64,000 nucleotides of DNA from Linnemannia elongata. Lineage: Eukaryota > Mortierellomycota > Mortierellomycetes > Mortierellales > Mortierellaceae. Below are positions 31,923-43,933 of the stretch, piece by piece. Both the position numbers and the translations under genes were made by a program. The notes beneath the pieces were generated by a model. The model was not told the DNA's origin. It did not search any database and saw only the letters and a program-made list of their open reading frames with translations. Positions within the stretch are counted from its first letter, which is position 1, and each line of letters begins with the position of its first letter. The stretch spans positions 2,604,001 through 2,668,000 of the forward strand of contig JAXBDG010000006.1 in assembly GCA_036320915.1 (NCBI GenBank). The letters are read 5' to 3'.

Positions 31923-34900
31923 GTACGTGACCATCCCCACTCTTTTTTTCTTCAGGCCTTAGTGCCCTTGACTTTCTTTCGTTCACGTTATCCCAGCCTC
32001 TTTTTTTTTCATTTTATGATTTTCTTTAATTTCAACACTGCCTTTTTTTTCTTCTCTTTTTGCAATTTTTATTTTTGTTGTTTTTCAATACCATTTCTTT
32101 TCTCTTTCTTTTCTTCGCCTTTACGTGGGTGAGGCTATGTCTGAGGAAAAGTACGTAATTGCCCAAAAATGCTCCGAGGACCCTTACTGAGCAAGGAAAA
32201 AAACAGAAAAAAAGCTGAGCAAGGAGGGTGAGAGACGTGCATGTGGTTCAACAAGTTTTACAAATTGGCGGGAAAAAAAACAGAAATATTGATCATACTT
32301 TCTTCTCCCCTCTCCTCCTCTTCCCATGGGACATAATGCTTATTGCTTATGAGATATAAGTATAGCAAGGACATGGGACTCGGTTCTAGAAGTGTAAAGA
32401 ACCAAGGGGGAGAAGAAGAAGGGAGGATGCATTAAAGAAAGACATGTTCGGAAGGAAAGGAAAAAAGAGGAGGGCATAATAATATTATAATAGGGGTAAG
32501 GAGAGCGACAACGAGAGACCCATTGGGCCTTCAAGGGAACTGAAGCAGTCCTTGTTTGTGTTTTTGGCGGGATTTTTTTTTCATGCTTCTCGTTTTGTGC
32601 TTTGCGGCGTATAGCTGTTTGTCGTAAAACAACAACATTGACCATAAGGGCACTATTCTCCCGAATGTTGTTCTTTCATTGCTTTTTCACTTCTCGATCT
32701 CTTCACCTCTCCCCTTTTTTGTGTGCATATTCGCCCTTTTTATTTTGTTTAGTCAATGCACATCCTTTAACTTTTCTTTTTCGGCGGGAAAAAAGAAGCG
32801 ACCATGTCGGTCTGTGGATGGATCGAGTCCCTTCCACCTTCCATCCCTTTATTCAGTTATTACCTCCCTATTTTTTTGGCGCATCTTTTTTATTCTCCAC
32901 CCTTTGAGCAGTGATGGGATCATCTTCTTGTCGTTTTGGAGGGTATATGCCCTGTGCAGTACAATACAATGGCCATCAAGATGAACGAAAACGAATGCGC
33001 TTCCCATTTTAGGGGATCAATCATTTTTATTTGTTCACATTTTCTTTTATGTGCACCCGCGTCAAAGAGCATTGGCCACGGGATAACTTGTCCTTCCTTC
33101 TTAGACTACTTCTTCCCTCCTTCTCTCTCTCTTTTCATGTTTTTCCTTCCCTCCTTCCTACCATTTGCATGTTTTTGGTTTTGTGGACAGGGAAAGGGTT
33201 TGAAATCACCCCCTGAACAGAAAGAACAGAGGAGACAGAGAGAAAGAAAAAAGAATTGCCCGTTTATTATTCATGCAAGACGTGTGATTTGGCCACCAAA
33301 TTAGAAGAGGAGAGAGAGGGCGAGAAGGACTTATTTGTTTTGTTCGTTTATTTGGTTTGATACACATTGTGACAGAGGGGAAGAGTTGCCCTTTTTGTAT
33401 TGCTGGCAAAGGGTGGAAGAGAGAAAGACTCACTCTTACAAAAAAAACATGAACAGTTCATTTCTTTCTAAAGGGGGAAGTATACCGAGACAGAGGGGCA
33501 GAGAACAGTATCAAACGCGGAAGGTTCGCGGAAGAGTTTATTTCTCTCAGAGGTGAGCATGCAAGGCTGTAATTGAACACTATTAGGATTCTTGTTATGG
33601 CCGACTCTTGACAAATTGTGCAGTTGGGTTATTCCTGTCGTTTGTTGCGCACATCTTTCCATTCCTCATCCCCTTCGCGTCTATCCATCTCCTACTTTTT
33701 CGTCTCAATCCCATCTCCGACTCTGTTGTTATTGTTGTTGTAGTTGTTGATGTTGCGCACATCCTCCCATCTTCTCTCCTTCGCCTCTTTCTTTTTTCTT
33801 CTCTATTCCTGTGCTTCCATCATGCACGAGGGTACGAAGCTCATTGCTTAAATTGGAGCATGTTGAACCAATTGGGTGAAGAGCTGGAGCTGGGCAGTCA
33901 AACTGCTATGTGCTTTTCTATTTATTTTTTTCTTCCCGCGCTTACCTGACGCGTCTTTACGAGCAGGGTGGGTGACAATCCCTTGTACCGTCCCTTTTTT
34001 CTTTTCTTTGCATTTGCTATTTATGTCTATATTCTCTCTCCTTCCTTCTCTCTCTGTTACTTTTCTTTCTTTTTGTCTCCCTATTCCCCCCTACTCAATT
34101 CTACATCGCCTCCGGGCGTGGGCATGAATTTTTTCATTCATGCATGCGGAAACTCTGTTGACAGGGCAGGCATGAAAAAATGCCGTTGCTTTTTGTTTTT
34201 TTGTGTTCCCATTCCCAATCCCTACCCGTCAATCGTTGCAACGTCTTTGTTTTCATTTTTTCTTTCTTGCATTGTGCGATATATCAATTGGCGGGGAGAA
34301 AACAAAAAACAAAGTAATATCAACAAGACAAGCTCATACAGAGTGTTGCAAAAAGAAGGGCGAATTTAGGGGCAAAATAATAGACGAGGTGTGTTGGGGT
34401 GGTGATCACAAATACTTTAAAACAATGACTGACTAATGTAAGAGAGACGGAGAGAGATGGATGGACGCGGAGGGCTGTGTGTACCATCATCCAGACCAGC
34501 GATGCATATCGAGAAATGAAAAATAGACGACAAACTAAGGGGCCAAACCAAAGCAAAAAAAACGATATATAGTTCAATTGAGAAAAAGAGAGACAAAAGT
34601 GTGGGGTATTGAAAGGGGAGGAGAGAGGGAGGGCGGGACGGAAAAGAGCTACCTTTCGACTCGACCTTGGAAGAAGGACCAGATGGACACGGTGCGCGTG
34701 GGTGTGTTGTTTTTCTTTTTTATATTCCCTTTTTTGTTTTCGCGGCATTTTCTCCTTGGGTCACTTGAAAGGCCTGCGAGAGGACTAGAAGAGAGAAAGA
34801 CTGAGAGAAATGAACGCAAGATACATAGAAGAGTAACAGAGACAGACAGAAACGAGAGAAAGAGGGGGTTTGAAAAGGGGTAAACACAAAGGAGTGGGTG

Positions 34901-36112
34901 TGAGTTGAATGAGAGTCATTGTTGTTGCTCTCTTGGCCAGACACAGACACAAACACACACAAAGAGGGTCAGTTCGCCATCGGGGAGCACGACAAAAGAC
35001 GAGAGACAGAGCAAGAGGTCTCTTTTCGGACATATTATGAACCAAAAAGGGTCCTCTTTTTCATTACCCCTGTTGGGCGCTCTTTCCGTCTTACTCTCTT
35101 TATGGGTTTTATCGTCATTGACTAGCATACGCGAGGTCGCTGGTATTGAGTTGACGTACCTTCCACATAAACTCTTTGTTTCTCCCACTCACTCTCTCGC
35201 CGCCTATTCCCTCACTTCTGTCTCCTTGTTTTATTTTCTCACCCTTCAATTGATATGAATTCGTTCATTCTCTTCCCCTTCTCATATCCATCCTCATCGC
35301 ATGCTGACTCGCTACGATCTCGCTGTCTCCCTATTTTTTATATTACTCTTACTCTCCTCCCGATACGCGTTTGGAGCAAAGGGCGGCGGAGAGCAGGAGA
35401 GAGAGAGGGCGGAATATGCAGCCTGACCGGGAACATAATATTTGAGAGCTTGTAGTGGGGGGGGATGACAGTGCGTTTTTTTTTTTTTTTTTTTTTGTTT
35501 ATGTCTATGCGTTTCTACTCTTTTTCTTTTTTGTGTCCCTTTCGTATTTAAAGTGTAAAATATGTGAGAGCTGTGGATTTGTCTCTCTCTATCTCTCTCT
35601 CCGTCTCCTCTTTCGCGCGTGCGCGGCTCTCCATCTTAAGCAGTATGCACTATTACTCGTATCATCTCTCATCCCCTTACATCCCTTGCCCTTCTTCGCT
35701 CTCGGGGCAAAGGGAGAATCTAACTTTGAGGATGACGAAGGAGAAGGAAGGAGAGAGGAAAGATGTAGGGCAAACAGACAGACACAACAAACAAAAAGAG
35801 TTTGAGAGAGCAGGGACGGCAAAAGATTGGTGATGATGACGAGGAAGGGGGAGACAGCAGGGGGCGAGAGGGAAAGAAGATGAAGAAAATTGAGGCAAGG
35901 AAGTGAACACAAAGAAACAAACAATGGACAAGAGAAAAAATAGTATGTCGTGTTTGTGTCCATCCAATGGTGCATACCCTGCAGCAAGTTTTTTTTTCTC
36001 AAGACAGTTGTAAGGGTTGTCGGTGTTGCTATTCTTATTATTCTTCGGTTGAAAGGCAAAGCAATCGAATGCATAGCTCTCCCGACCTACAGGGATTGTT
36101 CTTTTTTTTTTT

Positions 36113-36145
<33 letters not shown>

Positions 36146-37713
36146 TCTCTATTCTCATGAAAAGGATGTGCGAATACTAGTTACAGGAAGAGGCGAAGCT
36201 GGACCAAAATGAATGAGAGTTGCGCGTCCGTGTCTTGTTTTTCTTGTTTGTTGGTTTCCGTCCTTCCCCTATTTTTCCTTCATCTTTTTCTTCCTCTTCA
36301 CTGTCCATTCAATTGAGCTCCTTGTTATTCATTCATCTCGTTTATATTTTTCCCGCCCAACTTTTTTGTATACAAAGAGACTTTCGCGAGGGAGTATTAC
36401 TCTTTCTCTCTTTTTTTTTGTCTTTATTTTTTTATTTTTTTTCTCTCTTTCTTTTTCTTCCCTCTGCCTTTTCTCTCCTTCTCTCCCTCCTTCCCCCCTC
36501 TGCCTCTTCCTCCCCCTCCTCTTCTATTTCCAATTGCTTTTGCAGTGCATCGCTATACCGACCTGCTCCCCTTCTCCCTTCTCTGTACTCCCTTACTTTC
36601 CCCTTTCCTCCAGCTGTACCCTGCCTTGCTTGCACACAAAAGCGACAGTTTTTTTTTTCCCGCCTTTCTTTTCTTCCTTTCCCTTTCCTGACATTTGCCT
36701 GCCTTTCTGAATCCAGCTTGGCCCTTTTATACGCACGGTAGCCTTCTTCTGCTCATTGTCTCAGTTACAAACATATTTCCTGCTTCATCGTTATCTTTAC
36801 CAGCTGGACGTCTTTTTTGTTGTTTTCTTGTCGTTTTGTCTGGCGTGTTACCTTCTTCTCTTTTTCTTTCTTTTCTTTGTTGAATTCGCCGAGGAACGAA
36901 ACTGGACGCGCCTTTTTTCCTATTTTTCTTTCTTATTCAGTTTACCAATTGGAACGGTTTCTCTCTTGTTATTGTTGTTGTTGACCCTCTCTCCCTTAAT
37001 TTTCTCATTTCCCGTTCGGTGCGGTCGCCCTTTTATTCATTTTCTTAAACAATCAATTCAGTTGTTTAATACAGAGTAGTCGAGGCTTCTTCTTGACCTG
37101 ACTACAGTTTGTGTTTGTATGTGTGCTCTGGTGCCCTTACCACTGGCCCATTTTTTTTTTTTTTTTTTTTTTTTTTCATTTTTAACCTCGTGCTCGTGCC
37201 AGCCCTCTTTTTTTCTTTACCTATTTCTTTGTCTCCGTTTCCTTCTTCTCTCTTTCTCCCTCGTTGCCACCTCTTCAGCCCTCTTTCTTTCTCCCTTTCT
37301 TTCTTCATCCACATCCTCTCCCCTCTCGTCCTCTTTTACATTTTCATTCACCTCCTCCTCTCATTGCATTACCTTTTCGTTTTTCTTTCTCTCATTCCAT
37401 CTTTCGTTCATTCACTCCTCTCTTTCTGCATTGTTTTCATTATTTTTATTATTTCAGCTTGCTCTGTGCTTTCATATTTTACCCTTTGCCTCCATCCCCC
37501 TTTGCGTGTGCGTGCTTGCATTCGTATCCTGCCGAAACCCTTTATATTGTACATAATCTCACTATCCTTCCCTTCTCCTTCTACTTCTGCTTCCCTCCAT
37601 CTCGTCTTCTTCTCTACCGCTCCTCTCTATCTCCCTTCCTCTTCTCAACCCCCATTCACCACCTCCACTACCTCCTACCTAACACAACCCATAAACATCA
37701 ATCCAATCTGTAG
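31923..37713 (+). other. Giant intron (5.8 kb) or intergenic region before the FAR1 exons
   Basis: Bounded by a GTACGT donor and a CAATCTGTAG acceptor in matching phase. The sequence is CT-rich throughout with T runs and a (TTA)n stretch near 36124-36145. No gene is supported inside. A weak alternative acceptor near 32135 would end the Q-rich protein about 18 residues later (at a TGA just before 32190). Confidence 0.4.
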
Positions 37714-40700
37714 ATGGATGACTTTTATGACCGCCTGCTGGGGATGTCGTTTGAGCAGTCGAACGATGCCATTACGAAATGCCGCGACCTCGCCCGGGAA
37801 CACGGTTTCACCGTCAAGCAAGAAACCAGCTCCAACAAGGTAATAATCAATCAATCAGTCACCTTCCTCATCTCAGAACAACTCTATCAGTCTTGGATTT
37901 GCTTGATCAATCTTTTTACCTATCTTTGATCAGTGATGGGGTTTCTTTGAAGGCGCAGAAAGAGGGTGGGTACTGGTTGTTGGTAATAAGGGTGGTAGGG
38001 TTAAGTAGAGGGTTATGAAAGAAGAGTAGTGTCTGTTCGCTGCTCTCGGTCTTGTTATTCTGGGGTAGTACTCGACGACGACGCTTCACTGGTTGGCTGG
38101 TCGGCAATTGTTTATTTGTTTGTGTTTGCGTTTGCTTTACTATACTCGTTCACTGTTTCGTCTTGCTGCCTTGCTTGGGATTGGGCGTGGGGAATGGATG
38201 TAGAGAGGGAGAGTACTTTCGTGGTCATACATTTGTTATACATATCAATCGCAGCGAGAACTGGATTATCGGTCTGCCCCTCGCCCTCCCTCTACTTCCT
38301 CTCATTTCCTTCCTCTTACTTTCTTCCTCTCATTTGCCCTCTCTCTCGGTCGCTCGCTCGACCTTCCTCTTGTCTTCGTCTCTTTCTCTTCCATCATCTC
38401 TCCGCTTACTCTTCCTCCATACACTTTCTTTTTCCGTAACTTGCCTCTCTTTTTTCCCTCGCACAATCTTTGCTCCCTCATCATCCTACATTAACTCGGT
38501 CAATACAGTTTTCCAACTTGTACTGTACTCTGTAATCTGTAGTCTGCGCCCCGAGAGAAAGGGTCCCTCTTCTTTCTTTCTTCCGTCACCACACACACAA
38601 ACTCTTTCTCTCCTCCCTCTATCCTTCGCCCCACCTGTTCATCTTGGGTGTCCTGTGCTCTCCTCCCTCTCTTGCATTACTATCTTTCTTTTTTTGTATT
38701 GTTACATTTTCTCTTTTTTCTCGCTTATTATTTCCCGAGGGCTTTGTCCAGTCAGCAGCGTGCGTTGCATTTGATCGCTTGCATGAGCAGTAACGTTGTA
38801 ATAAGAGTAAGAAGAGAGCATACACAACGATTAGTCAGATGAGGTAGCGAGGGACAGGGCGAGGAGGTTGATCTACTCTTTTTATATTATTGTTGTCACT
38901 CTGTGTCTTGGCCGTTTTTTTTTCTTTTCTTTTTCGTTCAGTGGTCAGCAGGCAAACAAAAAGATATGAAGTAAGAGACGAACGAGGAAGTAGGGGAGAT
39001 GACCTTGCCTCAGCTCATGTGGACTGTGTGTGTGGTATGTGTGTCCTGTCTTGAGTAAGGGCAGCAAGTCATGTTATACTCACTGTGAGTGTGGGATTAC
39101 GTGAGTGTTCTTCGAGGCGTGTGGGATTCGAAGGACGGAAGGAAAGGGAAGCAAGATGGTCAAAAAAAAAGAGTGCCAGGGGGAAGAAGCGACCTCAAGT
39201 GAGTGAAAGGGGGTAAAGTGAAGAATACAATGCCATGGCCACAAACGCACGCTCTCCCCAGGACAAACAAACAAAGAAAAAAAAGAAGCGGGAAAGAGTA
39301 GACCCTGTTTGCTGTACAAGGGGAGAGGAAGGGAAAAAAGAAAGGGGAAGCGAAGCAGGGGAGAGGGGCGAGCACGACCCCATCCTTTTATACTTTTTCT
39401 TAAGTACTCTTGTCCTTATTCTTGTTTCTCCCCCCCTTCAATCCCATCCCATTCTCCTACTCCTCATCGCTCTTTGCTTTGAATTACAACCCACCATTGT
39501 TACGCTGTGTTTGTGCTATGCTCACAAAAAAGCAAACGAGAGCAGAAAGAGAAATGCGATGCGATGGAGATCCCGATTCCATTCTATCCCAACCATTGGA
39601 CAACACGAATGCGAGGGGGGCGAAGAGGGCAAAGAAAAGCGGATCTAAACCTCCACCAAAGCATGGCCTAGCAGGGAATAGCATGCCATGGCTTTGACCA
39701 TCGGGCCATTTAGTTAACGAAGCGTGGCCCATGCTTGCTTGTTTGTTTACTTCCTTGCGGTTGTTTATTTATTTGTTTTGTTTGCTACTACCATCACATA
39801 CATATTCGTGCTACGGACGTATTGGTTCACCCCTCTTTTCTTTCTTTCTCCTTCCTCAGGACAAATGGTCAAACAGTACACCTGTTTTTCTTCTTCCTCA
39901 ACCCCTGTTGTCCTTCCCCTGCAAAACTACTGTCGCCCCTTTTGTTCCTCTTTTTCCCTTTTTGCCCTTTGTTTAAACCCCAACCTTTTTTCACATCTCT
40001 CTTCCTTTCTTTCTTTTATTGTTCGCCAAGACTCAGACACTGACCCTTTCTTCTACTCTATTCTCATTCTCACCTCCCCTTCCTCTTACCCCTTTCTCCC
40101 CTCACAAATAGAACGTATACCTGTATTGTTCACGCGAAGGAGTACCAGACTCGGTCAAGAACAACAAGGAAATTAAGCGGAAACGACTGTCGATGCGCTG
40201 CGACTGTAAGTGGCGAATCACCCTTTTCCAACAAGAATCAAAACTCTGGATTTTCCGTAAAGCCATGAACCCAGCCTCGATGGTCCACAACCACCCCCTC
40301 ATCTCGCCCGACGACATCCGTCAACCTTGGCCGGCCGCCGTTTTTGACCGCATTGCCTTCTATGCCAACCAACGCAACCTGACTACGTCCGAGACCCGCG
40401 AGCGGATCAAGGAAGACTTTCCAGACCTTGTTTGGGACGAGCGAAGGTTCTATAATCGACTCACCGAGGAGCGGAAACAGATCCGGCTCCGGGATTCTGA
40501 GAGCCGTGTCTTTTCGACCATGGACCTTGCTGCAAGAGTTGCCAGTCTGGCCAGTGCCGACCCCTCGTTGTCGTATAAGGTCACGTCGAGTCTTGAGAAC
40601 GTATTGGTTGAAATCTGCGAGCAGCTTCGAATTGACCCTGCCGGTGCTGGGTCCCGCGTCTTGACATCCCCACCTTCCTCTGCTGGCGGAGGACCTGGTG

Positions 40701-41962
40701 GTGTTGTTGGCGGTGGTATGAACGCTAATACTGGCAGTCTTGGAGGTGTCGGCTCGGCTTCCTCGATGAACATGACGTCCCCCACAAGTGCGAGCTCTGG
40801 CTTTTGCTCGTCTTCGTCCTCAAGCTCCCCTCTCAGCCCTTCGGACTATGTGGTTACTTACCCCGGCTGCGTCATCTCTGTTAAGAATACACCCAACCTA
40901 AAGGGCCGACCATCGTCCATCTCGTCGCCTGTGGTCGACTCGTCCTATGGTCTCGGCCTAGGCATGTCCCCCCTGAATGACCGCAAGCGGTCCTTGAGTG
41001 AAGAATGCTTCACTCGCCATGGAATCGGTGGATCCGGCCCCTCTAACACAACCCCTTCGTTTGGATCGGCCATGACGACGTCTCAGATGATTAGCCAGCT
41101 CGACATGTCGACCACGCCGCTACAGGGCGCGCTTTCTGGACTGGATTCCTCGGGCCTCCTGATGATGCAGAGTGGTGGCTACCATCCTCATGGTCATCCA
41201 CACCAGCAACACCCGCATCAAGTCCATCCACAACAACAGCAGCAACAGCAGCAGCTCTATCATCAGCAACAGCAAGAATCTCAGCAGCACCATGGTGGTC
41301 ACCATCTCCCCTCGGGCATGGCCACTGCCTTCCGTCCCGCACAGGCTCACCACCACTCCCAACATCAGCAGCATCATCACCCACACCATCCTCTAGGATC
41401 AAGCAACGACCTCTCATCTGCGCTTGATCTTGACACTGCCGAAGCTGTCGCAGCCTCTCGCGCCGAACCCAGTTCGTCCATGCGTCGAACACATTCTGTC
41501 GACATCAAGCAAGAAATGCAGTCCTTTTACCAACCCATGCTAGCCACCCCTCAGCTCTCAGCACCCCCTCAACCTCAACGTCGTTCTGGAAGCTCCCCCG
41601 GTACTATGAACCCCAACCAGCATCAGCAACAGCAACAGCAACAGCGTTTGTACTCTCAACAGTACGCTTCTGGTGGTGCCGCCACAGGGTTCCCATCCTC
41701 GAACCAGCTCGGAGACTCGGATGATGTCTTTAACAGTTCGGTCTCGTTCTCTGCAGCAGCAGCAGCGACCGGAGGTGGCGCAGCGGACCAGTACCATTTC
41801 AATGCTGGACAGCATTCGTCGTCGGGATCTTCGTCCGGTCATCAGGGAGGCGGTGGCGGTGGTGGACATCACTACTTGCACCCCGGGTATGCGAACCCTC
41901 AGACCTCTAGCAGCCCTACCATGAGCGCTGGCGGTGGTTCCTCCTCCCTCGGTCAACACTAA
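37714..41962 (+). CDS. FAR1/WRKY-GCM1-type DNA-binding transcription factor, Q/H-rich
   Basis: Exons 37714-37839 and 40112-41962, joined in phase 0 across a 2.3 kb intron. The junction falls inside the DNA-binding domain: GMSFEQSNDAITKCRDL, GFTVKQETSSNK, then NVYLYCSREG, MRCDCKWRITLF and HNHPL supply the Cys-Cys-His-His zinc set of the FAR1 fold (the N-terminal domain of MULE transposases and of plant FHY3/FAR1). A helical segment follows (FPDLVWDERRFYNRLTEER), then a 400-residue Gln/His/Ser/Gly-rich tail. No DDE transposase core is present, so it looks like a domesticated transposase DNA-binding domain (inference). Alone it is 658 aa starting at ATG 37714; that ATG directly follows a splice-like CTGTAG, so it may instead be exon 2 of the gene that begins at 30156. 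Confidence 0.82.
37840..40111 (+). other. 2.3 kb intron inside the FAR1 domain
   Basis: Donor AACAAG|GTAATA and acceptor CAAATAG|AACG. The joined protein restores the FAR1 motif, so this long intron is well supported. It is CT-rich on the plus strand and holds nothing else I can support. Confidence 0.8.
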
Positions 41963-41972
41963 GCTTTAAATG

Positions 41973-42068
41973 GTAAGTGCATTATACGTCAGACACCGGT
42001 TTTTGTTACTGGAACATTGTGTTTGGATTGCTACTAAAGCCACTCTACGTTACCATCCTTTCTTCTAG
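41973..42068 (+). other. Probable 3'-UTR intron
   Basis: Eleven bases after the TAA of the FAR1-type gene lies ATG|GTAAGTGC, a near-perfect donor. CTTCTAG follows 96 bases on. Being so close to the stop, its exon junction should not trigger nonsense-mediated decay. Confidence 0.45.
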
Positions 42069-43221
42069 ATGCAAAATGGGAACTCAAGTACTCAGCCAGT
42101 CTCGGTGATACAAGTCCAGCATCATCAACCACAAGACTCTCAAGTTTGGGGGAGTGGAGCATAGGCCATTTTGAACAACCACGAATCTTCTTTATTTTTT
42201 CTTTCCTTCTCTCTTTTCATTGCAATTTTATTCTTTTACTCAATCAGCATCACCTTCTTCTCATTGTTTTTTTCGCGTAGTATTTTTTTCTTTCTCCCTT
42301 CCTTTCAGTGCATTCGTTTCGCCTACTTTTTTTCTTTGCTCACTTTTACTTTCTACCTTCCTCACCCCCTCCTTCTTCATCACCCCCTATCTACTTTCGC
42401 TCCATTTGTCTTCTTTTGCTTTTCTGTAAATAAGTACCGTATTAATTAAAGGCCCTCCTCCTCCCCTTCTTTCTGCTTATGCAAAAAATAACAATACGAT
42501 TTTTGTAACATTTCGAGGTGGGGTCGTTTGTACTTTCATGCATGAACATTGGGGCGAGGGGGGGGGGGCCAAACTGTTCTGTGGCCAGGTTTGGCGAAGC
42601 AGGTTTCTTCATCTCCTTGTTGGTCCCTCATCGTCCCACTTCTTTGGGGTTTTTGTAAGGCGCAAGGCCTAGGAATGGTCTAGGAGTACATTTCGCGACA
42701 CAGTTTTTGGCCTAGACCCTATCAATGCTTACCCATATCTCCTCGACCTCAGTCAGGGGGTCGAAGCACGAAAAAAGGGATTTAAAAGGATGCGAGTGCG
42801 AGGACGCTGAAAGGTGTCTTTGTAAGCAAAAGATAGATGGTGTATGTATATGTAAGTTTGTGTAAGGTAATGCAGGGGGGGAGAAGGCGGGTATGTTGAG
42901 CGAGCTGCTGTTGTCCATCTCGCCTTTTTTTTTGTTCTGGTGGTTGAATCGGTTCTTGTCTTGAAATAAGGATGGGCTCATTTCATCAACGTTCTAGACC
43001 ATGTCGTTGCGCGGGGGTTTAGGACATTGATTGGATGTGAGAAGGGTTCAGTCTTTTCTTGACTGCCACCTTCTTGTCAGGTCAGGTCAGGCACACCTCC
43101 TTTGTTGGTTTTTGACATCTTTTTTTTTTTTTTTTTTTTTTTTTTTTGAGTTGTGCGAAATCTCCCGCAGACAAAGTTATTGCGGGGGGTTTTCTTTTAC
43201 ATATCATGGTCTTTCCTCTCC

Positions 43222-43255
<34 letters not shown>

Positions 43256-43331
43256 CCTTCCCTTCTACCACCACACCCACACACAAATACTCTCAATCCT
43301 TTTTTTTTCCTCGACAAACAACAGCAAAACC
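42069..43331. other. Intergenic with long T tracts
   Basis: 3' region of the FAR1-type gene, then the upstream region of a small secreted protein. T runs of about 28 and 32 bases lie at 43120-43147 and 43224-43255. No gene is supported. Confidence 0.55.
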
Positions 43332-43562
43332 ATGATCCGCAAGTGCACAACAAGCCTCCTCGTGGCATTCCTCGCTACAACCCTTCTCGTCCTCGTCTAC
43401 GCGACCCCAATCCCGATTCCAAACCCAATCATCATCGATTCACCTGTTGTCGCAGATTATGAAAGCGACAACAACTACAACAGCGACAACAGCGACTGGT
43501 TGTACCAGCCTACGGACATTGACTACGGCAGCAGCAGCTCTGACTATGTCTACACATCATAA
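43332..43562 (+). CDS. Small secreted acidic Ser/Tyr/Asp-rich protein (76 aa)
   Basis: Single exon with ATG in AAAACCATGATC. Residues 1-24 are a textbook signal peptide (positive start MIRKC, core LLVAFLATTLLVLVYA, cleavage at YA|TP). The mature 52 residues begin TPIPIPNPIIID and end in a Tyr/Ser/Asp-rich segment with repeated YxSDN-like units. The mature part has no cysteine. A CT-rich leader and T tracts lie upstream. I recognise no family. Cell-wall, effector-like or peptide-precursor roles are all possible. Confidence 0.6.
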   Translation: MIRKCTTSLLVAFLATTLLVLVYATPIPIPNPIIIDSPVVADYESDNNYNSDNSDWLYQPTDIDYGSSSSDYVYTS

Positions 43563-43933
43563 AATAATTGCACTTCTTCACATCCTTTACCATTTTATCC
43601 TCTAACATTGTTTTTTCGCAAGCGAGGTTTCCCTTGAAATAATATTAAAAAAAATAAATTAAAAAACCCCCCACCGAGGGTTTATTATTGTAACCGCGAA
43701 AAAAACTTCCCCCCCCCCCTTCCCCTTGCTCTTTAACATTGTTTAAGACGTTGTGGGCGTGGATGTAGTAAGTTATTAATTGTAAAGAAAACAAATATCA
43801 TAGCGGTTACTACTGGAGTCAGAGGTGTGCATTGTGAGCAATAAAGAAAGAAAAGGACGACGATACGGAGGATGAAAGAGGAGAGGAGCGGGGGGAGGGG
43901 AGTAAAAGAAGTGGAAGCGTTTTATTTTTACTT
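43563..43933. other. Intergenic, convergent 3' regions
   Basis: AT-rich, with ATAATATTAAAAAAAATAAAT-like polyadenylation-type sequence just after the secreted protein and a C run near 43711-43720. No gene is seen. Confidence 0.55.

Noticed and set aside
31923..32132. Continuation of the Q-rich frame to 32132
   Set aside because: It follows a good GTACGT donor and turns into Phe-rich T-tract sequence, as in an intron.
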